This document shows, in pieces, positions 26,182-34,841 of a DNA stretch of 64,000 bases (position 1 is its first letter; each line of letters opens with the position of its first letter). The stretch spans positions 599,303 through 663,302 of the forward strand of contig NZ_FNYL01000001.1 of NCBI RefSeq assembly GCF_900109045.1, given 5' to 3'. The notes under the pieces were generated by a model, which did no database searches, was not told the DNA's origin, and saw nothing but the letters and a program-made list of their open reading frames with translations. The DNA is from Dyadobacter sp. SG02. GTDB taxonomy: Bacteria; Bacteroidota; Bacteroidia; Cytophagales; Spirosomataceae. The position numbers were made by a program, and so were the translations under genes.

Positions 26182-27324
26182 TCACTCGTCGCGCTTCCAG
26201 TCGGCGGGGAGCAGGTTGGAGAAGCGGTCATTACCGAGATCACCCGCAATCTCAAAACCCATCGGCATTACGACCCATCCCTGCGGTGTGGTAACCATAT
26301 AACCCTGCGGAAGGGTGATCTGGGTGTAAGCATAAGGCATATCGGCATAGGGCGACCTGCCGGATCTGTTCATATTAAACACTTCCAGTTGTGTAAGCGA
26401 AACCACCAGCCGCTCAGTAGGTAACTCGCCCGGCCGCACGAGCCGCATTCCGCGCACAGGCTCGATCCGGTTATGGACGTGATTGGCAATGGTATTATAG
26501 CCATTTACACTCCTGACCGATTTAAAAATGCGGAGTGAGTCGGGAATGACCTGGAAGACCTTGAAACCTTGCTCCTGCAAACTATCGGCCACCATGCTTG
26601 TCAGCAAATGTTTGAGAGAACCTTTATATGCTTCCTTCTGGTTCGTCCGCCACTGCTTGCGTTGGGCATCGTCTTTGGGCATGAGCAGCTCGAAACGGGT
26701 AGCGCCGCCATAATAAACTTTTCCATTGAAGTAATCGAAGTCATCAAGGTCCTGGTGAATGCGGTAACCCAATGCGTAATTCTCGATGATCAGCGGCTTG
26801 GTAGTCTGCGCGCCAAGATGCCCGTCGTCGTCCTCCGAGATTCGCAATGCTTCCGGGTTAAGTACTTTGCACAATTTGCTGAATTTGCCCCTTCCCAACA
26901 GCTCGCGGATGATGATCTTTAAATGTTTTTCACGTTTTTTATTCTTTTTGGCAACAATAGTGACTCCTTTCAGCTCCTGGCCTTCCCGTAGTTTGAAAAC
27001 TACTGTTTTGTTACCCGGCTGCTCAAACCGCAGCGTCTGCTTCACGGTTTCGTAGCCCAGGAACGACACTACCAGTTCAAGGTTTCCTATGGCCAGATTA
27101 GGCAACCGATAGTTGCCGTTTTCGTCGGAATTGGTCCCTATGGTCGAATTATTGATAAAAACATTGGCAAATGGCAGCGGTTTGCCGGTTTTTTCGTCGG
27201 TTACCTTTCCGGAAAGTGTAACGGTTCCTGCCTGCTGCGCATACATACGTGTACACATGAGCGCAGTCATGACCAATATCAGTAAGTAACGGTTAAGGGA
27301 TATGCAGTTCAAAAGCGGGCGCAT
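26182..27324 (-). CDS. Carboxypeptidase-regulatory-like domain protein, exported
   Basis: 380 residues from the ATG at 27324 (a TTG one codon earlier is the alternative). Signal peptide to about residue 30 (cleavage after MYA-QQ). A CarboxypepD_reg-like Ig domain follows (TLSGKVTDEKTGKPLPFANVFINN..., about 35-115), then a basic segment KKNKKREKH and a C-terminal region typical of a Bacteroidota family of unknown function. The same N-terminal domain starts SusC proteins, but here no barrel follows. It may be a periplasmic or outer-membrane-associated protein. A -7 element precedes it at 27347-27354. Confidence 0.82.
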   Translation of the reverse strand: MRPLLNCISLNRYLLILVMTALMCTRMYAQQAGTVTLSGKVTDEKTGKPLPFANVFINNSTIGTNSDENGNYRLPNLAIGNLELVVSFLGYETVKQTLRFEQPGNKTVVFKLREGQELKGVTIVAKKNKKREKHLKIIIRELLGRGKFSKLCKVLNPEALRISEDDDGHLGAQTTKPLIIENYALGYRIHQDLDDFDYFNGKVYYGGATRFELLMPKDDAQRKQWRTNQKEAYKGSLKHLLTSMVADSLQEQGFKVFQVIPDSLRIFKSVRSVNGYNTIANHVHNRIEPVRGMRLVRPGELPTERLVVSLTQLEVFNMNRSGRSPYADMPYAYTQITLPQGYMVTTPQGWVVMPMGFEIAGDLGNDRFSNLLPADWKRDE

Positions 27325-27346
27325 CAATGTTCAAAGCTTTAATCCT

Positions 27347-27354
27347 CAAAGATA
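27347..27354 (-). promoter_or_regulatory. -7 promoter element of the 26182 gene
   Basis: TATCTTTG on the minus strand, 23 nt before the ATG at 27324. No clear TTG lies at the -33 position. Confidence 0.35.
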
Positions 27355-27427
27355 AATCAGGAGTTCGTAAACTTTGAAACGATACTTAAAATACCCCGCG
27401 AACGTTGCATATCCCTTTCATTTTCAA

Positions 27428-27901
27428 CTACGGCTTGGTTTTTAACGTGGCCGTCTTCTGCGACGATGCAAATGCATTATCGGCAATCACCTCGGCAAAA
27501 ATGGTTGAAGTGACGTTTTTTCCCTTCGGCGCGGTAATCGGCACTTTCATGACATAGTTACGAAGCTCGGCATCATATTTCTGGGCACCCGCGGCTACCG
27601 TCGCCAGGAGTGTCTGCGGGCCGGAAGCCGTCGCGGCCGAATAGACCTTGAATTCTTTGACGGCCACTTCCGAGGTGTATTCGATATTCACATTGACGGT
27701 ACTGAGCGAATCCACCGTCGTGGTGGTTTGCAGCACGCCCGCAGCATTGTAAACTTTGGCATCTCCGAGCCATACCACCGCGATCTGTGCTACTTTACCT
27801 TCACTGACCAGCAGTTCTTCAAACAAGTCGGGTTCTTCGTAGCAGCTGGTGAGCAGCACCGGGGTCAGGCAGGCCAGGATATATTTCAGGATCAGTTTCA
27901 T
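27428..27901 (-). CDS. Small lipoprotein of a SusCD operon
   Basis: 157 residues from the ATG at 27901. Signal with lipobox LTSC (Cys at about 20), then a beta-rich sequence with many Thr and Val residues, consistent with an Ig-like domain. It starts 20 bp after the SusD stop and ends the SusC-SusD-lipoprotein operon. Third genes of this type often encode surface glycan- or ligand-binding lipoproteins, so an accessory binding role is likely but unproven. Confidence 0.75.
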   Translation of the reverse strand: MKLILKYILACLTPVLLTSCYEEPDLFEELLVSEGKVAQIAVVWLGDAKVYNAAGVLQTTTTVDSLSTVNVNIEYTSEVAVKEFKVYSAATASGPQTLLATVAAGAQKYDAELRNYVMKVPITAPKGKNVTSTIFAEVIADNAFASSQKTATLKTKP

Positions 27902-27921
27902 GATATTTCTGTTTATAAAAT

Positions 27922-29340
27922 CTATTTGTTGATCAGCCACATGCTCACTTCCGGGTCTTTCTGGTTAGCCAGCACGGTTTTGGAGTTCCGGGTAATCTCC
28001 GTATCAGGATATTTCATCCGCTGGATGCGCTTTCCCTGCAAATCAGGGTTGGGATTGGTCGGCATCGGGAAATCGAAGTAATCGTATTTGCGGATGTCGG
28101 TCCAGGCGTCGCCGATGAGCAACATGGATTTGAATTTCTCCGTCACGATCTGCTTCGCTGTCAATTTTGAAGCGCCGGTATCGACCTTCGGATCTTTCAG
28201 GAACTTGTCGATATCCGTCTGCTCTACCCCTACCTTCTTCATATTGGCGGAAATCATTTCCTGATAAGCGGCATATCCGGCCGCCGATGTACCTCCCCCG
28301 GCATTCTGCGCTAGCCTGGCCTCCGCCTCGATCCCTTTCAGCTCCGAGTAAGTCATCATCACCAACGGCGAGTCGATATTCGAATGCCAGGCCTTACTGT
28401 TCAAATCGACCGTGGAGCCGCTGCCTGAGCCCGGTACCACGCCCGAATAAACCGTCTGGTTGTTCTTCAAACCAATCACTTTCGACAACCGCGGGTCCGT
28501 AACGCCCTGTGTAGTGCCATTGAAAAGATCGACGATCGTATTCGTAAATGTGACCGTGAGATTGCCGGTAGTATTCGGGATAGCCACCTTACTGTACCAG
28601 GGACTCAGATTTTTGGAATTGTATTGTAATTGAAAATCATCTTCATTACCCTTCATTCCTTTTTCCAAAGAAGACAGCGCGCCTTGCGCAGCTTGTTGCG
28701 GATTCCGTAGCGAGCCGTGCCAGACGTACCGTGCACGCAACGAATAGGCCAGCCGGGACCATTTGGCAAGGTCGCCCTTATAAATGAGGTCGTCCTCACC
28801 GGGTTTCGCGCCCGTATTGCCTCCAAGTTCGGTCACCGCTTCGTCCAGTAATTTGAGAATGGTCGCGTACACCTGCTCCTGCGTATCGTACGCGGGCGCG
28901 AAGTTTTTCTGGTCGGCCTGGCTGTAAGGCACATTCTCCCAACTGACGGTCGCCACGCCGAGGTTGTAAGCGATCAGCACTTTTGCAATGCCCACGTAAG
29001 CCGGGGAGCCTTCCTCCTGCCCTTTTTTGATGATCGCATTGAGCTGCGGCAATGCATACAGGTACAGGTTCGACCAGCCGAGCGTGTTGTCCGTCTCCGC
29101 ATATGTGTCGATCCCGTTCGCTCCCAGCGCGCTGCCAAGTTGCTGCGCATACTGGCAGGCCACAAAGGCCTGCTGAAAACTTGCTTCGGCCGTGTAAAAC
29201 TGCGCAGTGGGCAGTAGTTCCTGCATGGTGGCGTCGCCTTTCAGGGTTTCGTCCGTGTTAACGTCCAGGAATTTATCGCAGGCCGTTAGCAGCAAGCCCA
29301 GCAAAGGCAGCATTTTGAATATGTATCTGATATTTTTCAT
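27922..29340 (-). CDS. SusD-like outer-membrane lipoprotein (SusD_2 subfamily)
   Basis: 472 residues. Lipobox LTAC near residue 21, then FLDVNTDETL, the start pattern of the shorter SusD_2 subfamily. Helical repeats follow (about 60-230), and the C-terminus ends with a typical DIRKYDYFDFPMPTNPNPDL...RMKYPDTE pattern. It pairs with the SusC protein whose stop lies 6 bp upstream, and with the small lipoprotein downstream. This subfamily is often linked to peptide or smaller-molecule uptake; the substrate is unknown. Confidence 0.93.
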   Translation of the reverse strand: MKNIRYIFKMLPLLGLLLTACDKFLDVNTDETLKGDATMQELLPTAQFYTAEASFQQAFVACQYAQQLGSALGANGIDTYAETDNTLGWSNLYLYALPQLNAIIKKGQEEGSPAYVGIAKVLIAYNLGVATVSWENVPYSQADQKNFAPAYDTQEQVYATILKLLDEAVTELGGNTGAKPGEDDLIYKGDLAKWSRLAYSLRARYVWHGSLRNPQQAAQGALSSLEKGMKGNEDDFQLQYNSKNLSPWYSKVAIPNTTGNLTVTFTNTIVDLFNGTTQGVTDPRLSKVIGLKNNQTVYSGVVPGSGSGSTVDLNSKAWHSNIDSPLVMMTYSELKGIEAEARLAQNAGGGTSAAGYAAYQEMISANMKKVGVEQTDIDKFLKDPKVDTGASKLTAKQIVTEKFKSMLLIGDAWTDIRKYDYFDFPMPTNPNPDLQGKRIQRMKYPDTEITRNSKTVLANQKDPEVSMWLINK

Positions 29341-29346
29341 GTTTTC

Positions 29347-32300
29347 CTAGAAATTAACATTGACACCCAACTGAAAACTGCGTGTAGCCGGATTATTCCG
29401 CCCCACAAAACCGATGATATTGGTACCCGAGCCAAATGTGAGGGCTTCCGGATCATACCCGCGGAAAGGGGTATTCAAAAACAGGTTGGTACCCGTAAAA
29501 TTGAACCGCACGCCGCCTTTGAACACCGTTTTGGCCAATGCCGCTTTGGGAATCGAGTACGACAGGCCCACGGTCCGCAACCGGAACCACGAGCCGTCCT
29601 GGATATTGAACTGCGCCGAATTGCCCATGTAACGCGCCGTCGAGGGGTTATAGAATGCGTCGTCGAGTACGACCGACTTGGTATTCGGCACGTAGGTCAC
29701 CGAGTTGTCGGCGCCCTTTTGCTCCACTACTCCTTTGAATACCACCCGCTCGTAACGCCGTTCGGTAATCCCGATCGACCCCGAGCGAAATGCGTTGCGT
29801 TCGCCGAGATCGACCACATCGCCGCCCTGCCGCCATTCGAGCAGGAACGAGAGGCTTAATCCTCGGTAATTGAAAGTGTTGGTGAGGCCGGCTGTCCAGT
29901 CAGGCAATGCATTGCCCCAGGGCACGGTTACCTGGCTGGTAAGTGGGAAACCATTCGATTGAATGAGCAGCTGACCGTCCGGCGCGCGCAGGTAATCGAG
30001 GCCCCACAGTTCGCCGAGCTTGCTACCCTCGCGCACTTTGAGTACACCGCGACTGCCGTTATCGAAATAGGAGATTTCTTCAAGCTCGTCCGGCATTTCG
30101 ATCACCTTTCCTGACATTTTGGTAAAATTCAATGACATATCCCAGGTGAACCGGGCCGTGGTCACCGGCTTGAAAGTGGCCAGTAACTCGATGCCCTTGT
30201 TACGGATCAAACCGATATTGGTATAGTAAAATGAATACCCCGACACATTCGAGACGGGCGCCCGGACGATCTGGTCCTTGCTGTCCATCGTGAAATAGGT
30301 GGCGTCGAGCATGAGCCGGTTGCTGAAAAAGCGCAGCTCGGTACCGAATTCGATGGAAGTGGTGCGCTCGGGTTTGAGATTATCCGCAGCGGTGGTGGAG
30401 CGGCGGATGTATCCCGGCACCGTATTTCCGAATGGGAAGTTATCCGCGAGCTCGTAATACACGCCTATCACGTACGGGTCCGTGCCCTTGCCTACCTGCG
30501 CCCACGACGCTCGCAACTTTCCGTAGCTGAGGATATTGTTTTTGGGCAGGTTTTCGGTAAAAATATACCCGGCGCTGAATGAAGGGTAAAAGAACGAGTT
30601 ATTCGCTTTCGGCAACGTGGAAACGATGTCGTTCCGGCCGGTGGCATTCAGGTAAAGCACGTCCTTGTAACTCAGCTTGGCATCCGCGAAGAAGCTCACG
30701 ATCCGGTATTCGAGCGGCGAGTAGAAGCGCTTTTGCTGGTTCCGGTAGCTGCTGATCTCGTCGGTAAACGGTGCTTTCCAGCCTTCGCCACGTTCATAAT
30801 AACTATCGGGCCGCTTGCTGCCTACCACCGAGTTGCCGACCATCAGCGAGCCATTCCAGCTTTCGTTGAGCTGCTTCGTGGCCGTCACATATAAATTGGA
30901 GTTGATTTCGCGGTAATTGATATTTTCCTTGATCAAAAAGCCCTTCACCGCGGTGCCGACATCGAAAGTACTGTCGACCTGCCGCTTCCGGCGCTCGTTG
31001 AAGGCGTCCATCGTGATCTGGTATTTGGCGGAAAGCCAGTCGGTAATGTTGTAGTTCAATGTCAAATCCGCGATGTACCGGTTCACGGCATCGATCCGCG
31101 GGCTCTTCTTGACGAGGTAAACCGGGTTATCCGTAAAACCGGGCAGCAGGTTTTTGTACGACCCGTCGGGGTTCAGGTAATCGTTTACGTCGTAAGTATT
31201 CGGCCAGTAGGATAATGCGCTGAATATCGATTTGTCGCCGGCCGGCGGGCGTTTTCCACCGGATCGGATGTAGTTGAATGAACCCGAGGCTGAAAAGCGT
31301 TTCGTGAAATTATAGGTACCGGCGATTTTGGCGGAAGTCCTTTCGAAATGCGTGGCCGGAACAATGCCCTGCTGATAGTTATGGCCTGCGGAGACGTAAA
31401 TGCTCCCCTTTTCGCTTCCTTTGGTCAGGCTGATATTGTTGTTGGTGCGAAAGCCGGTCTGGTAAAAGCCACGGAAGTTGTCGTAGATACGGTCGGTGGT
31501 GTTGCCGATCACCGACGGCCCGAACGATTGATAGGGCGTCCGCTGGCGCACTTCGGTCGGTGAAATGAACTCTCCGAACCGCCCTTGCAGGAAGCGCGTC
31601 TGTATGTCGGGCGATTTGCCCAGCACATCCACACCGCCCGACAGCGATACCGAAACATTCAGCTTACCCGACTTACCGCGTTTGGTGGTAATGATAATGG
31701 CCCCATTGGAAGCGCGCAAACCATAAAGTGCCGTTGCGGCAGGACCTTTCAGGACAGAAATGCTTTCGACGTCGTCGGGATTAATGTCGGCAGCGCGGTT
31801 GGTATTCGCAAACTGCTCGGAGGCGCCGGGTGAAGCGGAGCCTGCACTGGGCAGCGGGCTTCCGGCGGTGGTGGCATTGCTGATGATAATGCCGTCGATC
31901 ACAAACAGGGGCTGGTTATCGGCGCTCCCGCTGAGCGAGGTAATGCCCCTGAGGATGATATTCACCCCTGCCCCTGGCGCTCCACCCGAACCGGTGATCA
32001 CCGCGCCGGCAATCTTGCCCTGCAATGCTCCCACCATATTCGGATTGCCCGATTCCCTGATTTCATCGGAACGGATCGATTGCACCGAGTAACCGATTGC
32101 CCGCTTTTCCTGCGTTTGCCCGAGCGCGGTCACTACCACCTCGTCCAGCATTGCTACGTCGGCTTCCATTTGCACATTCAGCGTGCTCTCGCCTCCGCGG
32201 GTTATCTCTTGCTTTTTAAAACCGATGAAGCTGAAAACGAGTACCGTACCCGGGTCAACATAAATCGAATACCTTCCATTCGCATCGGTCAAAGTGCCAT

Positions 32301-32463
32301 GGGATGTCCCCTTGGCACTCACACTTACACCGGGAATTTCAATTCCGTCCTTGTCCGTGACTTTACCAGCCACCGACCCATCTTGCGCCTGCGCGACATT
32401 CCGGCAGAATACTGCCAACAGGCACAGCAACATCAGGTTGTTGTGAAGTAATTTTTCCATCAT
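29347..32463 (-). CDS. SusC/RagA-family TonB-linked outer-membrane transporter
   Basis: 1038 residues; two consecutive ATG codons (32463 and 32460) could serve as start. Signal peptide (cleavage near AQA-QD), carboxypeptidase-regulatory domain (GSVAGKVTDKDGIEIPGVSV), TonB-box-like LDEVVVTALGQ near 105, plug with GRASG-type motif changed to QGKIAGAVITGSGGAPGAG, and a barrel ending in NPATRSFQLGVNVNF. First gene of a three-gene uptake operon. It differs clearly in sequence from the SusC at 18710, so the two systems probably take different ligands. Confidence 0.95.
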   Translation of the reverse strand: MMEKLLHNNLMLLCLLAVFCRNVAQAQDGSVAGKVTDKDGIEIPGVSVSAKGTSHGTLTDANGRYSIYVDPGTVLVFSFIGFKKQEITRGGESTLNVQMEADVAMLDEVVVTALGQTQEKRAIGYSVQSIRSDEIRESGNPNMVGALQGKIAGAVITGSGGAPGAGVNIILRGITSLSGSADNQPLFVIDGIIISNATTAGSPLPSAGSASPGASEQFANTNRAADINPDDVESISVLKGPAATALYGLRASNGAIIITTKRGKSGKLNVSVSLSGGVDVLGKSPDIQTRFLQGRFGEFISPTEVRQRTPYQSFGPSVIGNTTDRIYDNFRGFYQTGFRTNNNISLTKGSEKGSIYVSAGHNYQQGIVPATHFERTSAKIAGTYNFTKRFSASGSFNYIRSGGKRPPAGDKSIFSALSYWPNTYDVNDYLNPDGSYKNLLPGFTDNPVYLVKKSPRIDAVNRYIADLTLNYNITDWLSAKYQITMDAFNERRKRQVDSTFDVGTAVKGFLIKENINYREINSNLYVTATKQLNESWNGSLMVGNSVVGSKRPDSYYERGEGWKAPFTDEISSYRNQQKRFYSPLEYRIVSFFADAKLSYKDVLYLNATGRNDIVSTLPKANNSFFYPSFSAGYIFTENLPKNNILSYGKLRASWAQVGKGTDPYVIGVYYELADNFPFGNTVPGYIRRSTTAADNLKPERTTSIEFGTELRFFSNRLMLDATYFTMDSKDQIVRAPVSNVSGYSFYYTNIGLIRNKGIELLATFKPVTTARFTWDMSLNFTKMSGKVIEMPDELEEISYFDNGSRGVLKVREGSKLGELWGLDYLRAPDGQLLIQSNGFPLTSQVTVPWGNALPDWTAGLTNTFNYRGLSLSFLLEWRQGGDVVDLGERNAFRSGSIGITERRYERVVFKGVVEQKGADNSVTYVPNTKSVVLDDAFYNPSTARYMGNSAQFNIQDGSWFRLRTVGLSYSIPKAALAKTVFKGGVRFNFTGTNLFLNTPFRGYDPEALTFGSGTNIIGFVGRNNPATRSFQLGVNVNF

Positions 32464-32545
32464 AATTAGTTAGGTGTCGTTATATGATAAATGTAATTTA
32501 CTATCCATTCTTTAAAAAATATCACTTTAAGTCCCAATAAGACAA

Positions 32546-32579
32546 CAAAAGGTAACATATGAGTTAGCCTGCGGCACAA
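32546..32579 (-). promoter_or_regulatory. Possible promoter of the second SusC operon
   Basis: On the minus strand TTG (32579-32577), 22 bp, TACCTTTTG (32554-32546), one T longer than consensus. Expected leader about 80 nt. Confidence 0.3.
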
Positions 32580-32586
32580 TTACTAG

Positions 32587-32626
32587 AAAAATAGTTTGTT
32601 AACTATAAAAATAGTTTACATATTTA
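32587..32626 (+). promoter_or_regulatory. Candidate BlaI-type operator upstream of the regulator
   Basis: A direct repeat AAAAATAGTTT occurs at 32587-32597 and 32607-32617, exactly 20 bp apart. The first copy is part of a perfect dyad ATAGTT-TGTT-AACTAT (32591-32606). It ends a few bases before the regulator ATG, as expected for autorepression by a winged-helix dimer. Confidence 0.45.
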
Positions 32627-32630
32627 CGGC

Positions 32631-32999
32631 ATGGAACTTGAAAAGCTCACCAACAAGGAAGAGGAAGTAATGCAAGTGCTTTGGAAGCTCGGCGCTGCAT
32701 TCGTGAAAGACATGCTTCCGCTTTTCATCGAACCGAGGCTGCATTACAATACCGTTTCGACCATTATCCGGAATCTGGAAGAAAAAGGTTATGTATCGCA
32801 CCGGCAGTTCGGGAACACGTATGAATATTTCCCGGTCGTGAAGCAGGAGGATTACCAGAACCATTTTGTACTGGGCAAGGTCGTTGGAGGGTATTTCAAT
32901 GATTCTTACAAAGACCTCGTGGCCTATTTCGCGAAGCAGGAGAAAGTGACCCCGGACGATCTGCGCGAGATCATCCGGATGATCGAAGAAGGAGAGTAG
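32631..32999 (+). CDS. BlaI/MecI/CopY-family transcriptional repressor
   Basis: 122 residues. Winged-helix DNA-binding domain: LEKLTNKEEEVMQVLWKLG (about 3-21), YNTVSTIIRNLEEKGYVSHRQFGNTYEYFPVV (about 40-71), then a C-terminal dimerisation helix region. BlaI-type repressors are cleaved after signalling by a BlaR1-type membrane protease, and the gene for such a protein follows 33 bp downstream. No beta-lactamase gene is in the window, so the regulated target may be something else. Confidence 0.92.
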   Translation: MELEKLTNKEEEVMQVLWKLGAAFVKDMLPLFIEPRLHYNTVSTIIRNLEEKGYVSHRQFGNTYEYFPVVKQEDYQNHFVLGKVVGGYFNDSYKDLVAYFAKQEKVTPDDLREIIRMIEEGE

Positions 33000-33032
33000 A
33001 GTTTTGATGTAACACATTAATCCGCCGACTTT

Positions 33033-34787
33033 ATGCTGATCCCTTACCTCATGAAAGTCAGCCTCGTGCTGGCCGTGCTCACATTAGCCTATCGCTGGCT
33101 GATCCAGTTTGAAACATTCTCGAAACTCAACCGCGTGTTATTATGGCTCAATGTCTTCGCTGCGTGGACATTACCATTGATCAGCCTGCCCAGCTGGGGA
33201 CCTGTCGAAGTGCAGAGCGAATTTCACCACAGCATTCCGAAAGTGGTGGATAAGCTTCCTGCGCTCATGCAGCCGATCGCGACGATTCAGTCACAGCCCT
33301 ATAATGCGTCGGCCGAATCGGCGGCATCAAAAATGACTGCCGCCGATTGGATCAGCGCCATTTACTTCTCGGGCCTGATGGTGATGGCGGTCTATTTCCT
33401 TTTCCAGATCGGCCGCCTGGCCCTCGTGGTTGCGAGAAGTCGCCATGAGGAATATCCCGACGGCACTTCCATTGTTCATGTGACGGGCGCGTCGCCTTTT
33501 TCTTTTTTCAAATGGATTATTCTGGATTCATCCAAACATTCTCACCACGAGCTCTGCAATATCCTTGCCCACGAAGCCGAACATGCGCGACAATGGCATA
33601 GCGCCGACCTGCTGCTGGCGGAAATCCAGAAGATTTGCCTTTGGTTTAACCCATTTTCCTGGATTCATCAAAGGCTTGTTCAGCAAAACCTCGAATACCT
33701 GGCAGATCGCGCCGTGCTGAACAATGGGTTTGAGAAAAAACAATATCAATACAATTTGCTGAATGCATTAATGCAAACACGGGAATTACCGCTCACGAAC
33801 TCCTTTGCCCAATCGCTTCTCAAAAAGCGCATTAAAATGATGAACCGGAAACCTTCGCATTATATGGCCTGGGGTAAATATGCGGCCGTGCTTGCATTGA
33901 TCTACATTTCGTCGGCATTTGTGGCGCCTTATCGCGAGCTGATCGTGGAGCTGGCGCCGGAAGTGATCCAGCCGCTTGTGAAGCCGTTGATAGGAGAAGT
34001 AATTGTAGCAGAACCTGCTAAAAAGGATTCGACCGAAAATCCGGGCGAACAGAAGAAAGCTCCCGAGCCGCAGAAAAAAGAAAATGACGCGTTGCCAGCC
34101 ATCGATACTATTCAGACCGAACAGGAACCGAAGGTGAAGGGAGTTTTACTTCGGAATGACACATTATACTGGGCGATCACGCCCATGATGACTTGGGACG
34201 ACATTAATGCATTGAGAAACGTCGTCCATGAATTTGGCGCGGAGCTGACAGTGAATAAGCTTCAATTCGATCCTTTGCAAGAATTTATTAGCTCGGTATC
34301 AGTTCTGACGAGAAGTAGCAAAGGGGGCTCTTCCGGTTCCGGCTCACGGGCAGGGAGCGATGAGTACACACCTTTTGAAGGTTACTCCGGCTATATCCGC
34401 AAAGACGGCATTGGGATGGGCCAGTTGCCACCAGTACCACTTATCAATGACTTGAAAAGTGACGTGGAAAAAGCTATGATGATCAAGAAAAAAAATGAGG
34501 TAGCGTACTTCGAACATAAATTCAAACAAAATCTCAACAAGCCGGGCACCAATGCCGTTTATCCTCGAAAAATGCTTTCAGATAAACTTTTCGAGCGGGA
34601 AGGAATCGGCAAATCACTTCAAAACACATTGAAAGTTCCTTACAACGCCGATAACTCCGAATTCTATTTGAACACTCGGCCTGCAACACGCGACGAACTA
34701 AATGCCTTTCCGATCGATCAGGTTGAGAAAGTCAGCGTGACAGAAATAAGGGGCGGCAAAAAGTATTATTTCATTTATACCAAATAG
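33033..34787 (+). CDS. BlaR1/MecR1-like membrane metalloprotease (peptidase M56)
   Basis: 584 residues. About four membrane helices (near 5-22, 34-54, 108-130 and 278-295). The zinc protease motif HEAEH is at 180-184, with the third ligand region QNLEYLADRAVL near 218-229. After the last helix comes a proline/lysine/glutamate-rich linker (about 325-365) and a roughly 200-residue extracytoplasmic tail that does not look like the penicillin-binding sensor domain of true BlaR1. It should cleave or inactivate the BlaI-type repressor upstream in response to an envelope signal; the ligand is unknown. Confidence 0.88.
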   Translation: MLIPYLMKVSLVLAVLTLAYRWLIQFETFSKLNRVLLWLNVFAAWTLPLISLPSWGPVEVQSEFHHSIPKVVDKLPALMQPIATIQSQPYNASAESAASKMTAADWISAIYFSGLMVMAVYFLFQIGRLALVVARSRHEEYPDGTSIVHVTGASPFSFFKWIILDSSKHSHHELCNILAHEAEHARQWHSADLLLAEIQKICLWFNPFSWIHQRLVQQNLEYLADRAVLNNGFEKKQYQYNLLNALMQTRELPLTNSFAQSLLKKRIKMMNRKPSHYMAWGKYAAVLALIYISSAFVAPYRELIVELAPEVIQPLVKPLIGEVIVAEPAKKDSTENPGEQKKAPEPQKKENDALPAIDTIQTEQEPKVKGVLLRNDTLYWAITPMMTWDDINALRNVVHEFGAELTVNKLQFDPLQEFISSVSVLTRSSKGGSSGSGSRAGSDEYTPFEGYSGYIRKDGIGMGQLPPVPLINDLKSDVEKAMMIKKKNEVAYFEHKFKQNLNKPGTNAVYPRKMLSDKLFEREGIGKSLQNTLKVPYNADNSEFYLNTRPATRDELNAFPIDQVEKVSVTEIRGGKKYYFIYTK

Positions 34788-34789
34788 CA

Positions 34790-34815
34790 GAAGGCGGCCC
34801 GAATGAGCCGCCTTC
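34790..34815. terminator. Hairpin between convergent genes
   Basis: Perfect 9-bp stem GAAGGCGGC/GCCGCCTTC (34790-34798 with 34807-34815) between the BlaR1-like and phosphoglucomutase stops. It lacks a long T tract on either side, so efficiency is uncertain. Confidence 0.5.
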
Positions 34816-34841
34816 GCGTTATACTAATCAATTATAAGCTA

